Positions 27,359 through 35,873 of a DNA stretch of 64,000 bases are shown here, in pieces. The position numbers were made by a program, and so were the translations under genes. Where the stretch lies: contig NZ_JAUSXR010000001.1 in the NCBI RefSeq assembly GCF_030816155.1, positions 744,001-808,000 of the forward strand. The letters run 5' to 3'. Below the pieces are notes generated by a model, which saw nothing but the letters and a program-made list of their open reading frames with translations, had not been told where the DNA came from and searched no databases. Source of the stretch: Arthrobacter woluwensis. Lineage in GTDB: Bacteria; Actinomycetota; Actinomycetes; Actinomycetales; Micrococcaceae. The stretch's first letter is position 1. Each line of letters opens with the position of its first letter.

Positions 27359-28113
27359 GCGCGCCGCGGACGGACGGTCCGCTGCTGATCGAGGAGCGGG
27401 AGGACCGCGTCCTGATCCGTCTCAACCGGCCCGAGGTCCGCAACGCGATCGACCAGTCCATGGTGGACGCCTTGCACGAGGCCTGTGCCCTGCTGGAGCG
27501 GGAGCCGCGCGTCACGCTCCTCATCGGTTCCGGGGGCACCTTCGCGGCCGGGGCGGACATCGCCCAGTTGCGGGAACGGCGGCTCACCGATGCCCTGGCC
27601 GGCATCAACTCCGGGGTCTTCGACCGCATCCATCGCCTGCCGATGCCGACCATCGCCCTGCTCGACGGGTACGCCCTGGGCGGCGGCGCCGAACTGGCCT
27701 ACGCCTGCGATTTCCGGATCGGCACGCCCACCGTGAAGATCGGCAACCCGGAGCCGGGCCTCGGCATCCTGGCGGCCGCGGGCGGGGCGTGGCGGCTGCG
27801 CGAACTCGTCGGTGAACCGTTGGCCAAGGAGGTGCTCCTGGCGGGGCGCATCCTGAGCGGTGAGGAGGCCCGGGAGGTCCGGCTGCTGAACGAGCTGGCC
27901 GCGCCGGAGGAACTGGAGGCCGCGGGGCATCGCCTGGCCGACCGGATCGCCCGGCAGGCGCCGCTGGCGGTGCGGCTGAGCAAGGCGGCTTTCCACGCGC
28001 CGCGCGAGGCCCACCCCCTGATCGACAATGTGGCGCAGGCGGTCCTGTTCGAGACCCAGGAGAAGCAGGACCGGATGACCGCGTTCCTGAACCGACGCAA
28101 GGAGAAGGAATGA
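27355..28113 (+). CDS. paaF: Enoyl-CoA hydratase PaaF
   Basis: 252-residue crotonase. Oxyanion-hole segments are AAGADIAQL and GYALGGGAELA. Both catalytic glutamates of true hydratases appear present, one in NPEPGLG and one in PLAKEVLLAG, which favours hydratase (PaaF) over isomerase. It hydrates the 2,3-dehydroadipyl-CoA intermediate. Its ATG overlaps the thiolase stop, and its stop overlaps the paaH ATG. Confidence 0.88.
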   Translation: MSAPRTDGPLLIEEREDRVLIRLNRPEVRNAIDQSMVDALHEACALLEREPRVTLLIGSGGTFAAGADIAQLRERRLTDALAGINSGVFDRIHRLPMPTIALLDGYALGGGAELAYACDFRIGTPTVKIGNPEPGLGILAAAGGAWRLRELVGEPLAKEVLLAGRILSGEEAREVRLLNELAAPEELEAAGHRLADRIARQAPLAVRLSKAAFHAPREAHPLIDNVAQAVLFETQEKQDRMTAFLNRRKEKE

Positions 28114-28937
28114 GCACGGTTCCCGAGACAGTGGGCGTCTACGGCGGAGGCCGGATGGGCGCTGGGATCGCCCACGCCTTCGCGCTCGCGGGCGCTGCGG
28201 TGACGGTCGTGGAGAACGACGACGCTTCCGCCTCCTCCGCGCGGGAGCGGATCGCGGCGTCGCTGGCGAAGTCGGCGGAGAAGGGCGCGGAGGCCACCGG
28301 GTCCGTCACGGTGGTCACCGATCCCGTGGCGCTGGCCGGATGCCGCCTGGTGATCGAGGCGGTGCCGGAGCTCGTGGACCTCAAGCATGCCGTCCTCGCG
28401 AAGATCGAGGAGGCGGCTCCCGGGGCCGCGATCGGCAGCAACACGAGCTCCCTGTCCATCACCGCGCTCGCCGCTACCCTCAAGGATCCGTCCCGGCTGA
28501 TCGGCCTGCACTTCTTCAACCCGGTGCCGGTCAGTGATCTGGTCGAGGTGGTCGTGGGCGAGCAGACCCCGGCGGCCCTGGCGGAGGAGGCCCGCGGCTG
28601 GGTGGCCGGCCTCGGCAAGACCGCCATCACCGTGCAGGACGCCCCGGGCTTCGCGAGCAGCCGCCTCGGCGTGGCCCTCGCGCTGGAGGCGATGCGCCTG
28701 CTGGAGGAGGGTGTGGCCAGTGCCGAGGACATCGACACCGCCATGACCCTCGGCTACCGCCATCCGGTGGGGCCGCTGAAGACCACCGACATCGTGGGCC
28801 TGGACGTGCGGCTCAACATCGCCGAGCACCTCGAACGGGAACTCGGGCCGCGCTTCGCCCCGCCGCAGGTGCTGCGGGACAAGGTGGCCGCCGGGGAGCT
28901 GGGCCGCAAGAGCGGGCAGGGGTTCTACTCATGGTGA
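28110..28937 (+). CDS. paaH: 3-hydroxyacyl-CoA dehydrogenase PaaH
   Basis: 275-residue NAD-dependent dehydrogenase of the 3-hydroxybutyryl-CoA dehydrogenase size class, shorter than the ~475-residue E. coli PaaH. The Rossmann motif is YGGGRMGAGIAHAFA with an acidic residue at the next strand end (VVEND). The catalytic His lies in LIGLHFFNPVP and the C-terminal half has TDIVGLDV. It oxidises 3-hydroxyadipyl-CoA. Coupled to paaF (ATGA) and overlapping paaI by 7 bp. Confidence 0.9.
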   Translation: MSTVPETVGVYGGGRMGAGIAHAFALAGAAVTVVENDDASASSARERIAASLAKSAEKGAEATGSVTVVTDPVALAGCRLVIEAVPELVDLKHAVLAKIEEAAPGAAIGSNTSSLSITALAATLKDPSRLIGLHFFNPVPVSDLVEVVVGEQTPAALAEEARGWVAGLGKTAITVQDAPGFASSRLGVALALEAMRLLEEGVASAEDIDTAMTLGYRHPVGPLKTTDIVGLDVRLNIAEHLERELGPRFAPPQVLRDKVAAGELGRKSGQGFYSW

Positions 28938-29371
28938 CGCTCCTGGACGACCAGCGGCTGGCACGCGCCTGCGCAGAGGCCATGTGGAGCACCGATCAGG
29001 CCAGTAAGGGTCTCGGCATGACCCTGGACCGGGTGGAGCCGGGCCGGGCGGTCCTCTCCATGACGGTCCGCGCCGGCATGGTCAACGGTCACGGCATCTG
29101 TCACGGCGGTTTCATCTCGACCCTGGCGGACAGCACCTTCGCATTCTCCTGCAACACCCGCAACGTCGTGACCGTGGCCGCCGGTTTCGAGATCGACTTC
29201 CTCGAGTCCGCCCATCTCGGGGACGTGCTGCGGGCCGACGGCAGGGAGGTCGTGCTCCGTGGGCGTTCCGGGATCTACGACGTCACCGTGCGGCGCGGGG
29301 ACACGGTCGTCGCGTTGTTCCGTGGCCGCAGCCGCTCGCTCGGCCGCCCGATCCTCGAGGAGACCCCATGA
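28931..29371 (+). CDS. paaI: Hotdog-fold acyl-CoA thioesterase PaaI
   Basis: 146-residue single-hotdog thioesterase. The PaaI signature NGHGICHGGFISTLADSTF is present. PaaI hydrolyses ring-hydroxylated phenylacetyl-CoA and related esters, recovering CoA from dead-end intermediates. It overlaps paaH by 7 bp and paaG by 4 bp, so it belongs to the operon. Confidence 0.9.
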   Translation: MVTLLDDQRLARACAEAMWSTDQASKGLGMTLDRVEPGRAVLSMTVRAGMVNGHGICHGGFISTLADSTFAFSCNTRNVVTVAAGFEIDFLESAHLGDVLRADGREVVLRGRSGIYDVTVRRGDTVVALFRGRSRSLGRPILEETP

Positions 29372-30171
29372 CCACCGGACCTGTGCGGATCGAGCGGGAG
29401 GCCGGCGTCGCCGTCGTGACGCTGAACGTTCCCGAGAAGCGCAACGCGCTCACCGTGGAGCTCAAGACGGCCCTGCGTGACGTCCTCGCGGACGTGGCGG
29501 ACGACGGCGGGGTGCGCGCCGTCGTGCTCGCGGCCGAGGGACCGGCGTTCTCCGTCGGTCAGGACTTGGCCGAGCACGCCGAGGCCCTGCACGGGGGAGG
29601 CGACGCCGCGTTCAGCACGGTCCGGGAGCACTACTCGCCGATCGTCCGCTCGCTCCTGACGATGCCCAAGCCCGTCATCGCCGCCGTGGCCGGGACATGC
29701 GTCGGAGCGGGACTGGGCCTCGCGCTCGCCGCGGACTACAGGGTGTTCGCCGCCGGGGTGAAGCTCGGCACCGCATTCAGCGGGATCGGGCTGACCTTCG
29801 ACTCCGGGCTGTCCTTCACCCTGCCCCGCGCCGTGGGTGACGCGCGGACCCGCGAACTGATGCTCTTTCCCCGGGTCTTCACCGCCGAGGAGGGGATCTC
29901 CTGGGGTATCGCGGGGGAGACGGTCGACGCCGAGGCGGGCCAGACGGCCGTCCTGAGCCGTGCCCGCGAACTCGCCGCGGCCCTCGCAGCCGGGCCCACA
30001 CTGGCGTTCGCCGAGACGAAGCGTCTCCTGCTGGAGAGCTCGGGGACCGATCTCGATGCCGCGCTGGAGGCCGAAGCATCGGCCCAGGCCCGGTGTGGAT
30101 CCTCCCGTGACCATGCAGGCGCCGTGGCGGCGTTCCTCGCGCGGGAACGGCCTGTTTTCACTGGTGAATGA
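29368..30171 (+). CDS. paaG: 1,2-epoxyphenylacetyl-CoA isomerase PaaG
   Basis: 267-residue crotonase. The oxyanion segments FSVGQDLAEHAEAL and GTCVGAGLGLALAAD are present, and the residues after GIGLTFDSGLSF replace the PGAGG loop of hydratases, as in PaaG isomerases. It converts the epoxide to the oxepin. It is the last gene of the operon by overlap; a 47-bp gap separates it from a convergent TetR gene. Confidence 0.85.
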   Translation: MTTGPVRIEREAGVAVVTLNVPEKRNALTVELKTALRDVLADVADDGGVRAVVLAAEGPAFSVGQDLAEHAEALHGGGDAAFSTVREHYSPIVRSLLTMPKPVIAAVAGTCVGAGLGLALAADYRVFAAGVKLGTAFSGIGLTFDSGLSFTLPRAVGDARTRELMLFPRVFTAEEGISWGIAGETVDAEAGQTAVLSRARELAAALAAGPTLAFAETKRLLLESSGTDLDAALEAEASAQARCGSSRDHAGAVAAFLARERPVFTGE

Positions 30172-30218
30172 GTGGGCGGATGTCCGGCCGTCTGACCAGG
30201 AGGGGGAACCGGCCGGGA

Positions 30219-30819
30219 TCAGCGGGGGCGCAGTCCGTCGAGGGCCAGGGCGATGACGTCGCGGCCGAGCTGCTCCGGCTCGATGCTCCCGCCCGGGCGG
30301 TACCACTCGGCGACCGAGTTCACCATGCCGAAGATGAGGCGGGTGGCGATGCCGGCGTCGAGGTCGGCACGCAGCTGTCCGTCGGACTGGGCCGCGCGGA
30401 CCAGGGCGGTGACGCGGGAGTCGAAGGCCCGGCGCCGTTCGAGGGCCGCGAGTTCCACGGGGCTGTTCCCGCGCAGCCGCAGGAGCAGGGTCCACCTGGG
30501 GCTGCTGGCGGGTGAGGGTGAGCACTGCGGCCCGGATCAGCAGGTTCAGCGACTCGGCGGCGGACCCGCCCCGGCTCACGGCGTCGTCCAGATCGGCTTC
30601 GAGTCCCGTGAGCGCCTCCTCCAGGGCGAGGCTCAGGAGTTGTTCCTTGGAATCGAAATGGTGGTACAGCGCAGACTTGGACAGGCCCAGGCGCTGCGCC
30701 AGATCGGCGACGGAGGTGGCGTCGTACCCTTGCTCATTGAAGAGCTCGACGGCGATGCGCAGCACTTGCGCCCGGTCGTAGCCCGGGCGTCCGCGACGGG
30801 GAGCGGCCTCGGCTGTCAT
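30219..30819 (-). pseudogene. TetR family regulator, frameshifted
   Basis: Paralogue of PaaR. From the ATG at 30819 the HTH (GYDATSVADLAQRLGLSKSALYHHF) and first ligand-domain helices read normally to LTRQQPQV, then the frame turns to Arg/Pro-rich sequence. The expected continuation TLLLRLRGNSPVELAALERR and the C-terminus TRLIFGMVNSVAEWYRPG are in the next frame (to 30219). One extra C at 30492-30493 on the plus strand (TCCAC for TCAC) explains it. Without it the protein would be ~199 residues. Either a sequencing error or a recent inactivation. The divergent thioesterase gene and the palindrome at 30866 suggest local regulation. Confidence 0.8.
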
Positions 30820-30865
30820 GGTGTCTCCTCGAGGGGTGCGGGGTCACGGCGGGTGCGGCGTGAAC

Positions 30866-30877
30866 GACCGGTCGGTC
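30866..30877. promoter_or_regulatory. Candidate TetR operator
   Basis: GACCGGTCGGTC (arms GACCG/CGGTC) with an additional GGTC repeat lies in the 110-bp gap between the frameshifted TetR gene and the divergent thioesterase gene. TetR operators with ACCG/CGGT arms are common, and the site resembles the PaaR sites. Confidence 0.45.
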
Positions 30878-30929
30878 GGTCCTTGAAATCTAGCAGTCCG
30901 GTGGCCGGGCGGGAGAAAGGCGGAAGAGA

Positions 30930-31346
30930 GTGAGTGCGGACGAGAAGCACGAGCCATGGACCATCCATCTGGGAGAGCTCGATGAGAAGCTCGGCATCCG
31001 GGTCCTCGAACAGTCGGCGGACCGCGTGGTGACCACCATGCCCGTGGCAGGCAATACGCAGTCGCTCGGGCGGCTGCACGGCGGCGCCAGCGCGGCGCTC
31101 GCCGAGGCCACAGGCTCCTGGGCCGGGATGATTCATGCGAGCCTGCGGGGGAAGGTCTGCGTGGGCGTGGACCTGAACATCACGCATCACCGGGGCGCCC
31201 GCGACGGCGAGATCATCGCCACCGCCACCCCGCTGCACGCCGGCTCACGGATCGCGACGTACCAGGTGCTGATCACGGACGGCGGGGGACGGCTGCTCGC
31301 GACGGCCCGCATCACGAACATGCTGATGGACCCGAAGGATCACTGA
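30930..31346 (+). CDS. PaaI/YbgC-type hotdog thioesterase
   Basis: 138-residue hotdog-fold protein. LGRLHGGASAALAEATGSWAG is the catalytic-helix segment of the PaaI/EntH-like thioesterases, followed by VGVDLNITHHRGARDG. It is a second thioesterase next to the paa operon; whether it acts on a phenylacetate-derived CoA ester is unknown. The GTG is preceded by AGAAAGGCGG. Its last 7 bp overlap the convergent TetR gene. Confidence 0.82.
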   Translation: MSADEKHEPWTIHLGELDEKLGIRVLEQSADRVVTTMPVAGNTQSLGRLHGGASAALAEATGSWAGMIHASLRGKVCVGVDLNITHHRGARDGEIIATATPLHAGSRIATYQVLITDGGGRLLATARITNMLMDPKDH

Positions 31347-32059
31347 GCCGTCGGTTCGCCCTCGCTTTCGGGCACGTCCCGCCCCCGCACCCGCAGTCCC
31401 GGCTCCGCCGACAAACGCGTGAGGCCATTCCAGGCGAGGTTCACGATGTGCGCCGCGACCTCGTCCTTGGCGGGCGCCGGCGGGGCGCCGGCGCCCGCCG
31501 CCGTGCGAGCGTCCAGCCACCACTGGCCGGTCGAGGCGACCATGCCCACCAGCATCTGGGCGTAGAGGGCGGCGTCCCGCTCGGCGTAGCCGCGCTGGGC
31601 GAACTCGGCCGCCAGGATGTGGGTCACGCGCCGGGTGATGGCGCCGAGGATCGTGGAGTAACTCGCAGTGGAGTCCGTCGAGGCCGGAGGCGGCGCATCC
31701 CGGACCAGGATCCGGAACCCCTGCGTGTGCCCCTCGATGTAGCCCAGCAGTGCCAGCGCCGCGCGCTCCAGGAGGATGCGGGCAGGTGCGGGCTCAGCCA
31801 GGGCGTCCGTGATGTCCTGCAGCAGCGCCGCGGATTCCTGCTCGACGACGGCGGCATACAGCCGCTCCTTCGCGCCGAAGTGTTCGTAGACCACGGGTTT
31901 GGAGACTCCGGCGGCGGCCGCGATCTCCTCGATGCTCGTGCCGCCGAGGCCCTTCTCGGAGAAGAGCGCGCGAGCCACCGAGGTCAGCTGCGCCCGCCGT
32001 TCGCCCGCGGCCATCCGGGTGCGCCTGAGGCCCGTCCGTCCACTGGTGGTCACCGGCAC
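31340..32059 (-). CDS. TetR family regulator
   Basis: 239-residue TetR protein with a standard N-terminal HTH (GLGGTSIEEIAAAAGVSKPVVYEHF, residues ~38-62) and a ligand domain that includes the TetR_C segment ILVRDAPPP. A disordered acidic C-terminus follows. It is not close in its C-terminal half to the two PaaR-like regulators. Start is the GTG at 32059 after GGGGAG; an in-frame GTG at 32053 is an alternative. It converges on the thioesterase gene with a 7-bp overlap. The target is unknown. Confidence 0.82.
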   Translation of the reverse strand: MPVTTSGRTGLRRTRMAAGERRAQLTSVARALFSEKGLGGTSIEEIAAAAGVSKPVVYEHFGAKERLYAAVVEQESAALLQDITDALAEPAPARILLERAALALLGYIEGHTQGFRILVRDAPPPASTDSTASYSTILGAITRRVTHILAAEFAQRGYAERDAALYAQMLVGMVASTGQWWLDARTAAGAGAPPAPAKDEVAAHIVNLAWNGLTRLSAEPGLRVRGRDVPESEGEPTAQ

Positions 32060-32252
32060 CCGTTTCTCCCCGAAGTCACCGGTCCATCATGCCTCACCTG
32101 CCCGGTTCGGGTGGGTTGTGGCGTGCGCCGCACGGGTCCGGCGGCCCGTCCGCCGCGGGCCCGGGAGGCCCTCAGCCCAGCTCGCACCTCGGCTGTCCGC
32201 GTGGCAGAATGGACTTTTGTGTCCGGCCTTGGCCCCGCCTTTTCCGGCACGG

Positions 32253-32324
32253 TCCGCTCTGGTGTAACGGCAGCACCCAGGCCTTTGGAGCCTTGGAGTA
32301 TAGGTTCGAATCCTATGGGCGGAA
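32253..32324 (+). tRNA. tRNA-Gln (anticodon TTG)
   Basis: A 72-nt cloverleaf: acceptor TCCGCTC pairs with GGGCGGA, D-arm TGGTGTAACGGCAGCA, anticodon loop CTTTGGA giving TTG, and a T-arm with GGTTCGAATCC. The CCA end is not encoded. It stands ahead of glmU, a common actinobacterial position. Confidence 0.95.
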
Positions 32325-32428
32325 CGGCATCCCACGGCGACAGCCCGCGGATGACTGACCAGCCCGGTCGCCCCGTCCGGGCGCATCCTGGCACCGCGAG
32401 TCAGAATCGCAGATGAGGAGTTCCATCC

Positions 32429-33910
32429 GTGAGCAATGCCGAGAACCGCGCCGCAGCAGTCATCGTTCTGGCGGCTGGCGCCGGCACCCGGATGAAATCC
32501 CGCACCCCCAAGATCCTTCACACCCTCGGCGGCAAGTCGATGGTGGGCCACGCCCTGGACGCCGCGTGGGGCATCGAACCCGGACGCCTGGCCGTCCTGG
32601 TGCGCCACCAGCGCGACCTCGTGGCGGAGCACCTCGCGGAGATCGCCCCCGAGGCCCTCATCGTGGACCAGGACGAGGTCCCGGGCACCGGCCGCGCCGT
32701 GGAGCAGGGTCTGGCGGCCCTGGACGCCACGGACGCCGTCGAGGGCACCGTGATCGTCACGTACGGTGACGTCCCCCTGCTGACCTCCGCTCTTCTCGGC
32801 GACCTCCTCGCCGCCCACCAGGAGCAGGGCAACGCCGTGACGGTGCTGACCACCGTGCTGGACGACCCCTCCGGATACGGCCGCATTCTGCGGGCCGAGG
32901 ACGGCTCCGTGCTGGGCATCCGCGAGCACAAGGACGCCGGCGACGAGGAACGCGCCATCCGCGAGATCAACTCCGGCATCTACGCCTTCGACGCCGCGGT
33001 GCTGCGCGAGGCCCTCGGCGAAGTCACCACGGACAACGCGCAGGGTGAGAAGTACCTGACGGACGTGCTGGCCATCGCCCGCTCGCGCGGAGGCCGCGTG
33101 GCCGCCGTCATGACCGAGGACCGCTGGCAGGTGGAGGGCGCCAACGACCGCGTCCAGCTCGCCGCCCTCGGCGCGGAGCTGAACCGCCGCACGGTCGAGG
33201 CCTGGATGCGTGCCGGTGTGACCGTCGTCGACCCCGCCACCACCTGGATCGACGGCACCGTCGAGCTGGAGGAGGACGTCACGCTCCTGCCGAACACGCA
33301 GCTGCACGGCGGCACCCGGGTGGCGCGCGACGCCGTCGTCGGCCCGGACTCCACCCTCACCGACGTGATCATCGGCGAAGGCGCCAAGGTCACCCGCACA
33401 CACGGCTCCGGCTCCGAGATCAAGGCCGGCGCCTCAGTGGGGCCCTTCACCTACCTCCGCCCCGGCACGGTCCTGGGGGAGAAGGGCAAGATCGGCGCGT
33501 TCTACGAGACCAAGAACGTCACGATCGGCGCCCGCTCCAAGCTGTCGCACCTCGGCTACGCCGGGGACGCGGAGATCGGCGAGGACACCAACATCGGCTG
33601 CGGCAACATCACGGCCAACTACGACGGCGAGAAGAAGCACCGCACGGTGATCGGCTCGGGCGTGCGGACCGGATCCAACACGGTCTTCGTCGCCCCCGTC
33701 AGCATGGGGGACGGCGCCTATTCGGGCGCCGGAGCGGTCATCCGCAAGGATGTCCCGGCCGGTGCCCTCACCATCAACGTCTCACCCCAGCGCAATGCCC
33801 AGGAATGGGTGATCGCCAACCGGCCCGGTAGCATTTCCGCGCAACTTGCGCAGGCCGCCGTGGACGCACAGACTTCCACCCAGAGCGACCCCACAACAGA
33901 AGGCGAATAA
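32429..33910 (+). CDS. glmU: Bifunctional UDP-N-acetylglucosamine pyrophosphorylase / glucosamine-1-phosphate acetyltransferase GlmU
   Basis: 493-residue enzyme that makes UDP-GlcNAc for peptidoglycan and other polymers. The N-terminal uridyltransferase domain has LAAGAGTRMKS near residue 14 and YGDVPLL; the C-terminal left-handed beta-helix acetyltransferase has GPFTYLRPGT, FYETKN and SHLGYAGDAEIGE. A ~30-residue polar tail follows, as in other actinobacterial GlmU. GTG start after GAGGAG. prs follows after 2 nt, so the two are co-transcribed. Confidence 0.95.
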   Translation: MSNAENRAAAVIVLAAGAGTRMKSRTPKILHTLGGKSMVGHALDAAWGIEPGRLAVLVRHQRDLVAEHLAEIAPEALIVDQDEVPGTGRAVEQGLAALDATDAVEGTVIVTYGDVPLLTSALLGDLLAAHQEQGNAVTVLTTVLDDPSGYGRILRAEDGSVLGIREHKDAGDEERAIREINSGIYAFDAAVLREALGEVTTDNAQGEKYLTDVLAIARSRGGRVAAVMTEDRWQVEGANDRVQLAALGAELNRRTVEAWMRAGVTVVDPATTWIDGTVELEEDVTLLPNTQLHGGTRVARDAVVGPDSTLTDVIIGEGAKVTRTHGSGSEIKAGASVGPFTYLRPGTVLGEKGKIGAFYETKNVTIGARSKLSHLGYAGDAEIGEDTNIGCGNITANYDGEKKHRTVIGSGVRTGSNTVFVAPVSMGDGAYSGAGAVIRKDVPAGALTINVSPQRNAQEWVIANRPGSISAQLAQAAVDAQTSTQSDPTTEGE

Positions 33911-33912
33911 CA

Positions 33913-34893
33913 ATGTCCGCAATCACCGCGCACGGCGAGAAGAAACTGGTCCTGGCGAGCGGACGGGCCCACCCGGAGCTGGCACAGGAGATCGCCAGCG
34001 AGCTCGGCACCTCCCTCCTTCCCGTGGACGCCTATGACTTCGCCAACGGAGAGCTGTACGTCCGCCCCGCCGAGAGCGTGCGCGGCACGGATGCTTTCGT
34101 GATCCAGTCGCACCCGGCGCCGATGAACAACTGGCTCATGGAGCAGCTGATCCTCATCGATTCGCTCAAGCGCGCCTCCGCCAAGCGCATCACCGTGGTG
34201 TCCCCGTTCTACCCCTACGCCCGCCAGGACAAGAAGGGCCGTGGCCGCGAGCCCATCTCCGCCCGTCTGGTGGCCGATCTCTACAAGACCGCCGGCGCGG
34301 ACCGCATCATGAGCGTGGACCTGCACACCAGCCAGATCCAGGGCTTCTTCGACGGTCCCGTGGACCACCTGATGGCCATCCCGCTCCTGGCCGACTACAT
34401 CCGCACCAAGGTCGAGGCCGACAACATCACCGTCGTCTCCCCGGACACGGGCCGTGTGCGCGTCGCCGAGCAGTGGGCCGAGCGCCTGGGTGGCGCCCCG
34501 CTGGCCTTCGTGCACAAGAGCCGTGACCTCACCGTCCCCAACCAGGCCGTCTCCAAGACCGTCGTCGGCCAGGTCGAGGGACGCACCTGCGTGCTCATCG
34601 ACGACATGATCGACACCGGTGGAACCATCTCCGGCGCCGTCCAGGTGCTGAAGAACGCCGGCGCCAAGGACGTCATCATCGCGTGCACCCACGCCGTGCT
34701 GTCCGAGCCGGCCTCCCAGCGTCTCGCCGAGTCCGGTGCCCGCGAGGTCGTGGTCACCAACACCCTGCCGATCCCGGCCGAGAAGCGCTTCCCGAACCTC
34801 ACGGTGCTGTCCATCGCGCCGCTGATCGCCCGCGCCATCCGCGAAGTGTTCGACGACGGCTCGGTCACCAGCCTCTTCGACGGCAAGGCCTGA
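33913..34893 (+). CDS. prs: Ribose-phosphate pyrophosphokinase
   Basis: 326-residue class I PRPP synthase supplying PRPP for nucleotides, His and Trp. Motifs: FANGELYVRP, the flexible loop YARQDKKGRGREPISA, the SVDLHTSQIQGFF metal site and the PRPP loop VLIDDMIDTGGT. Length is normal. It follows glmU by 2 nt. A nested palindrome lies just after the stop. Confidence 0.95.
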   Translation: MSAITAHGEKKLVLASGRAHPELAQEIASELGTSLLPVDAYDFANGELYVRPAESVRGTDAFVIQSHPAPMNNWLMEQLILIDSLKRASAKRITVVSPFYPYARQDKKGRGREPISARLVADLYKTAGADRIMSVDLHTSQIQGFFDGPVDHLMAIPLLADYIRTKVEADNITVVSPDTGRVRVAEQWAERLGGAPLAFVHKSRDLTVPNQAVSKTVVGQVEGRTCVLIDDMIDTGGTISGAVQVLKNAGAKDVIIACTHAVLSEPASQRLAESGAREVVVTNTLPIPAEKRFPNLTVLSIAPLIARAIREVFDDGSVTSLFDGKA

Positions 34894-34913
34894 TCTTCAC
34901 CTCCTCGACGCTT

Positions 34914-34976
34914 GGACCCACGGATTCGTTGCGGACCCACGGAAATTTCCGTGGGTGACCGACGAGTCCGTGGGTC
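34914..34976. repeat. Four-box nested palindrome after prs
   Basis: The box GGACCCACGGA occurs at 34914-34924 and 34933-34943, and its reverse complement at about 34946-34956 and 34967-34976. The two inner boxes form a perfect 22-bp palindrome (34935-34956) and the outer pair a 10-bp one. It could fold into a stem as a prs terminator, but the four evenly spaced boxes also suggest a protein-binding array. Confidence 0.7.
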
Positions 34977-35008
34977 TGGGCGTTTTCCGGCTGCGAGCAG
35001 TCTCCTGC

Positions 35009-35184
35009 TAAACTGGACCGTCACCTTGGCGAGGGAACCGATTCTCCGGTTCCGTGATCGACTGGGTCCTGGGCTCCCAGGCCGGCCTCACGGCCGCCGG
35101 GTGGCCGGACTTGTCCCGCCGCCCACCAGGCCAGGCATCCTTCACGGAGGAACGCCGCCGGCCGACTACTGAGAGGAGCCTCAG
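35009..35184 (+). promoter_or_regulatory. rplY promoter and structured leader
   Basis: TAAACT (35009-35014) is a good -10 box. The ~165-nt stretch from there to rplY has stable hairpins, for example GGAACCG (35034-35040) with CGGTTCC (35047-35053), and has no coding potential that I trust. A leader controlling L25 synthesis is possible. The rest of the 291-base gap is the palindrome above. Confidence 0.4.
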
Positions 35185-35775
35185 ATGTCTGAGACCAAGC
35201 TCGATACCGAACTGCGCACCGAATTCGGCAAGGGCTACGCCCGCCGCGCCCGCGCCGCCGGCAAGATCCCCGCCGTCATCTACGGTCACGGCGCAGAGCC
35301 CGTGCACGTCAACCTGCCGGGCCGCGAAACCACCCTCGCCGTCCGTACCCCGAACGCCCTGCTGAACCTCGTGATCGACGGTGCCGAGCACCTGGCCATC
35401 GTCAAGGACATCCAGCGCGACCCGATCAAGCAGATCATCGAGCACATCGACCTGCTGACCGTCAAGAAGGGCGAGAAGGTCGCCGTGGACGTTCACGTTC
35501 ACGTGACCGGTGAAGCCGCTCCGGGCGTCGTCGCCAACCAGGAAGCCACCACCGTCTCCCTCGAGGCCGAGGCCACCCACGTGCCCAACGCCATCGAGTT
35601 CGACATCGAGGGCCGCGAGGCCGGCGCACACGTCCACGCCTCCGACCTGGTGCTGCCGAAGGGCTCCGTCCTGCTGAGCGACCCGGAGACCCTCGTGGTC
35701 AACCTCTCCGAGGCCACCGTCTCCGAGACCGAGGACGAGGCTGCCGCTGAGGAAGCCGCTCCCGCCGCTGAGTGA
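35185..35775 (+). CDS. rplY: 50S ribosomal protein L25/general stress protein Ctc
   Basis: 196-residue L25 of the long CTC type: N-terminal 5S-rRNA-binding domain (RRARAAGKIPAVIYG; residues ~1-95) plus a C-terminal TL5-like beta domain and an acidic Ala/Glu-rich tail. Start follows GAGAGGAG. It lies between prs and pth, as in related genomes, and is followed by a strong hairpin. Confidence 0.95.
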   Translation: MSETKLDTELRTEFGKGYARRARAAGKIPAVIYGHGAEPVHVNLPGRETTLAVRTPNALLNLVIDGAEHLAIVKDIQRDPIKQIIEHIDLLTVKKGEKVAVDVHVHVTGEAAPGVVANQEATTVSLEAEATHVPNAIEFDIEGREAGAHVHASDLVLPKGSVLLSDPETLVVNLSEATVSETEDEAAAEEAAPAAE

Positions 35776-35810
35776 TCCCCTCCGGCCGATGGCCGGATGA
35801 TGTTCGCTGA

Positions 35811-35842
35811 GAAGGGCCGGACCCCACGGGGTCCGGCCCTTC
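35811..35842 (+). terminator. rplY terminator
   Basis: A 15-bp perfect stem, GAAGGGCCGGACCCC (35811-35825) with its complement at 35828-35842, lies 35 nt after the rplY stop. Confidence 0.75.
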
Positions 35843-35867
35843 GTGCGTGCCGGGTGCCGGTGGCACG

Positions 35868-35873
35868 TAAAAT
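35868..35873 (+). promoter_or_regulatory. Probable -10 box of pth (leaderless)
   Basis: TAAAAT ends 6 nt before the pth GTG, with no ribosome site between. It lies after the rplY terminator. Confidence 0.5.
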
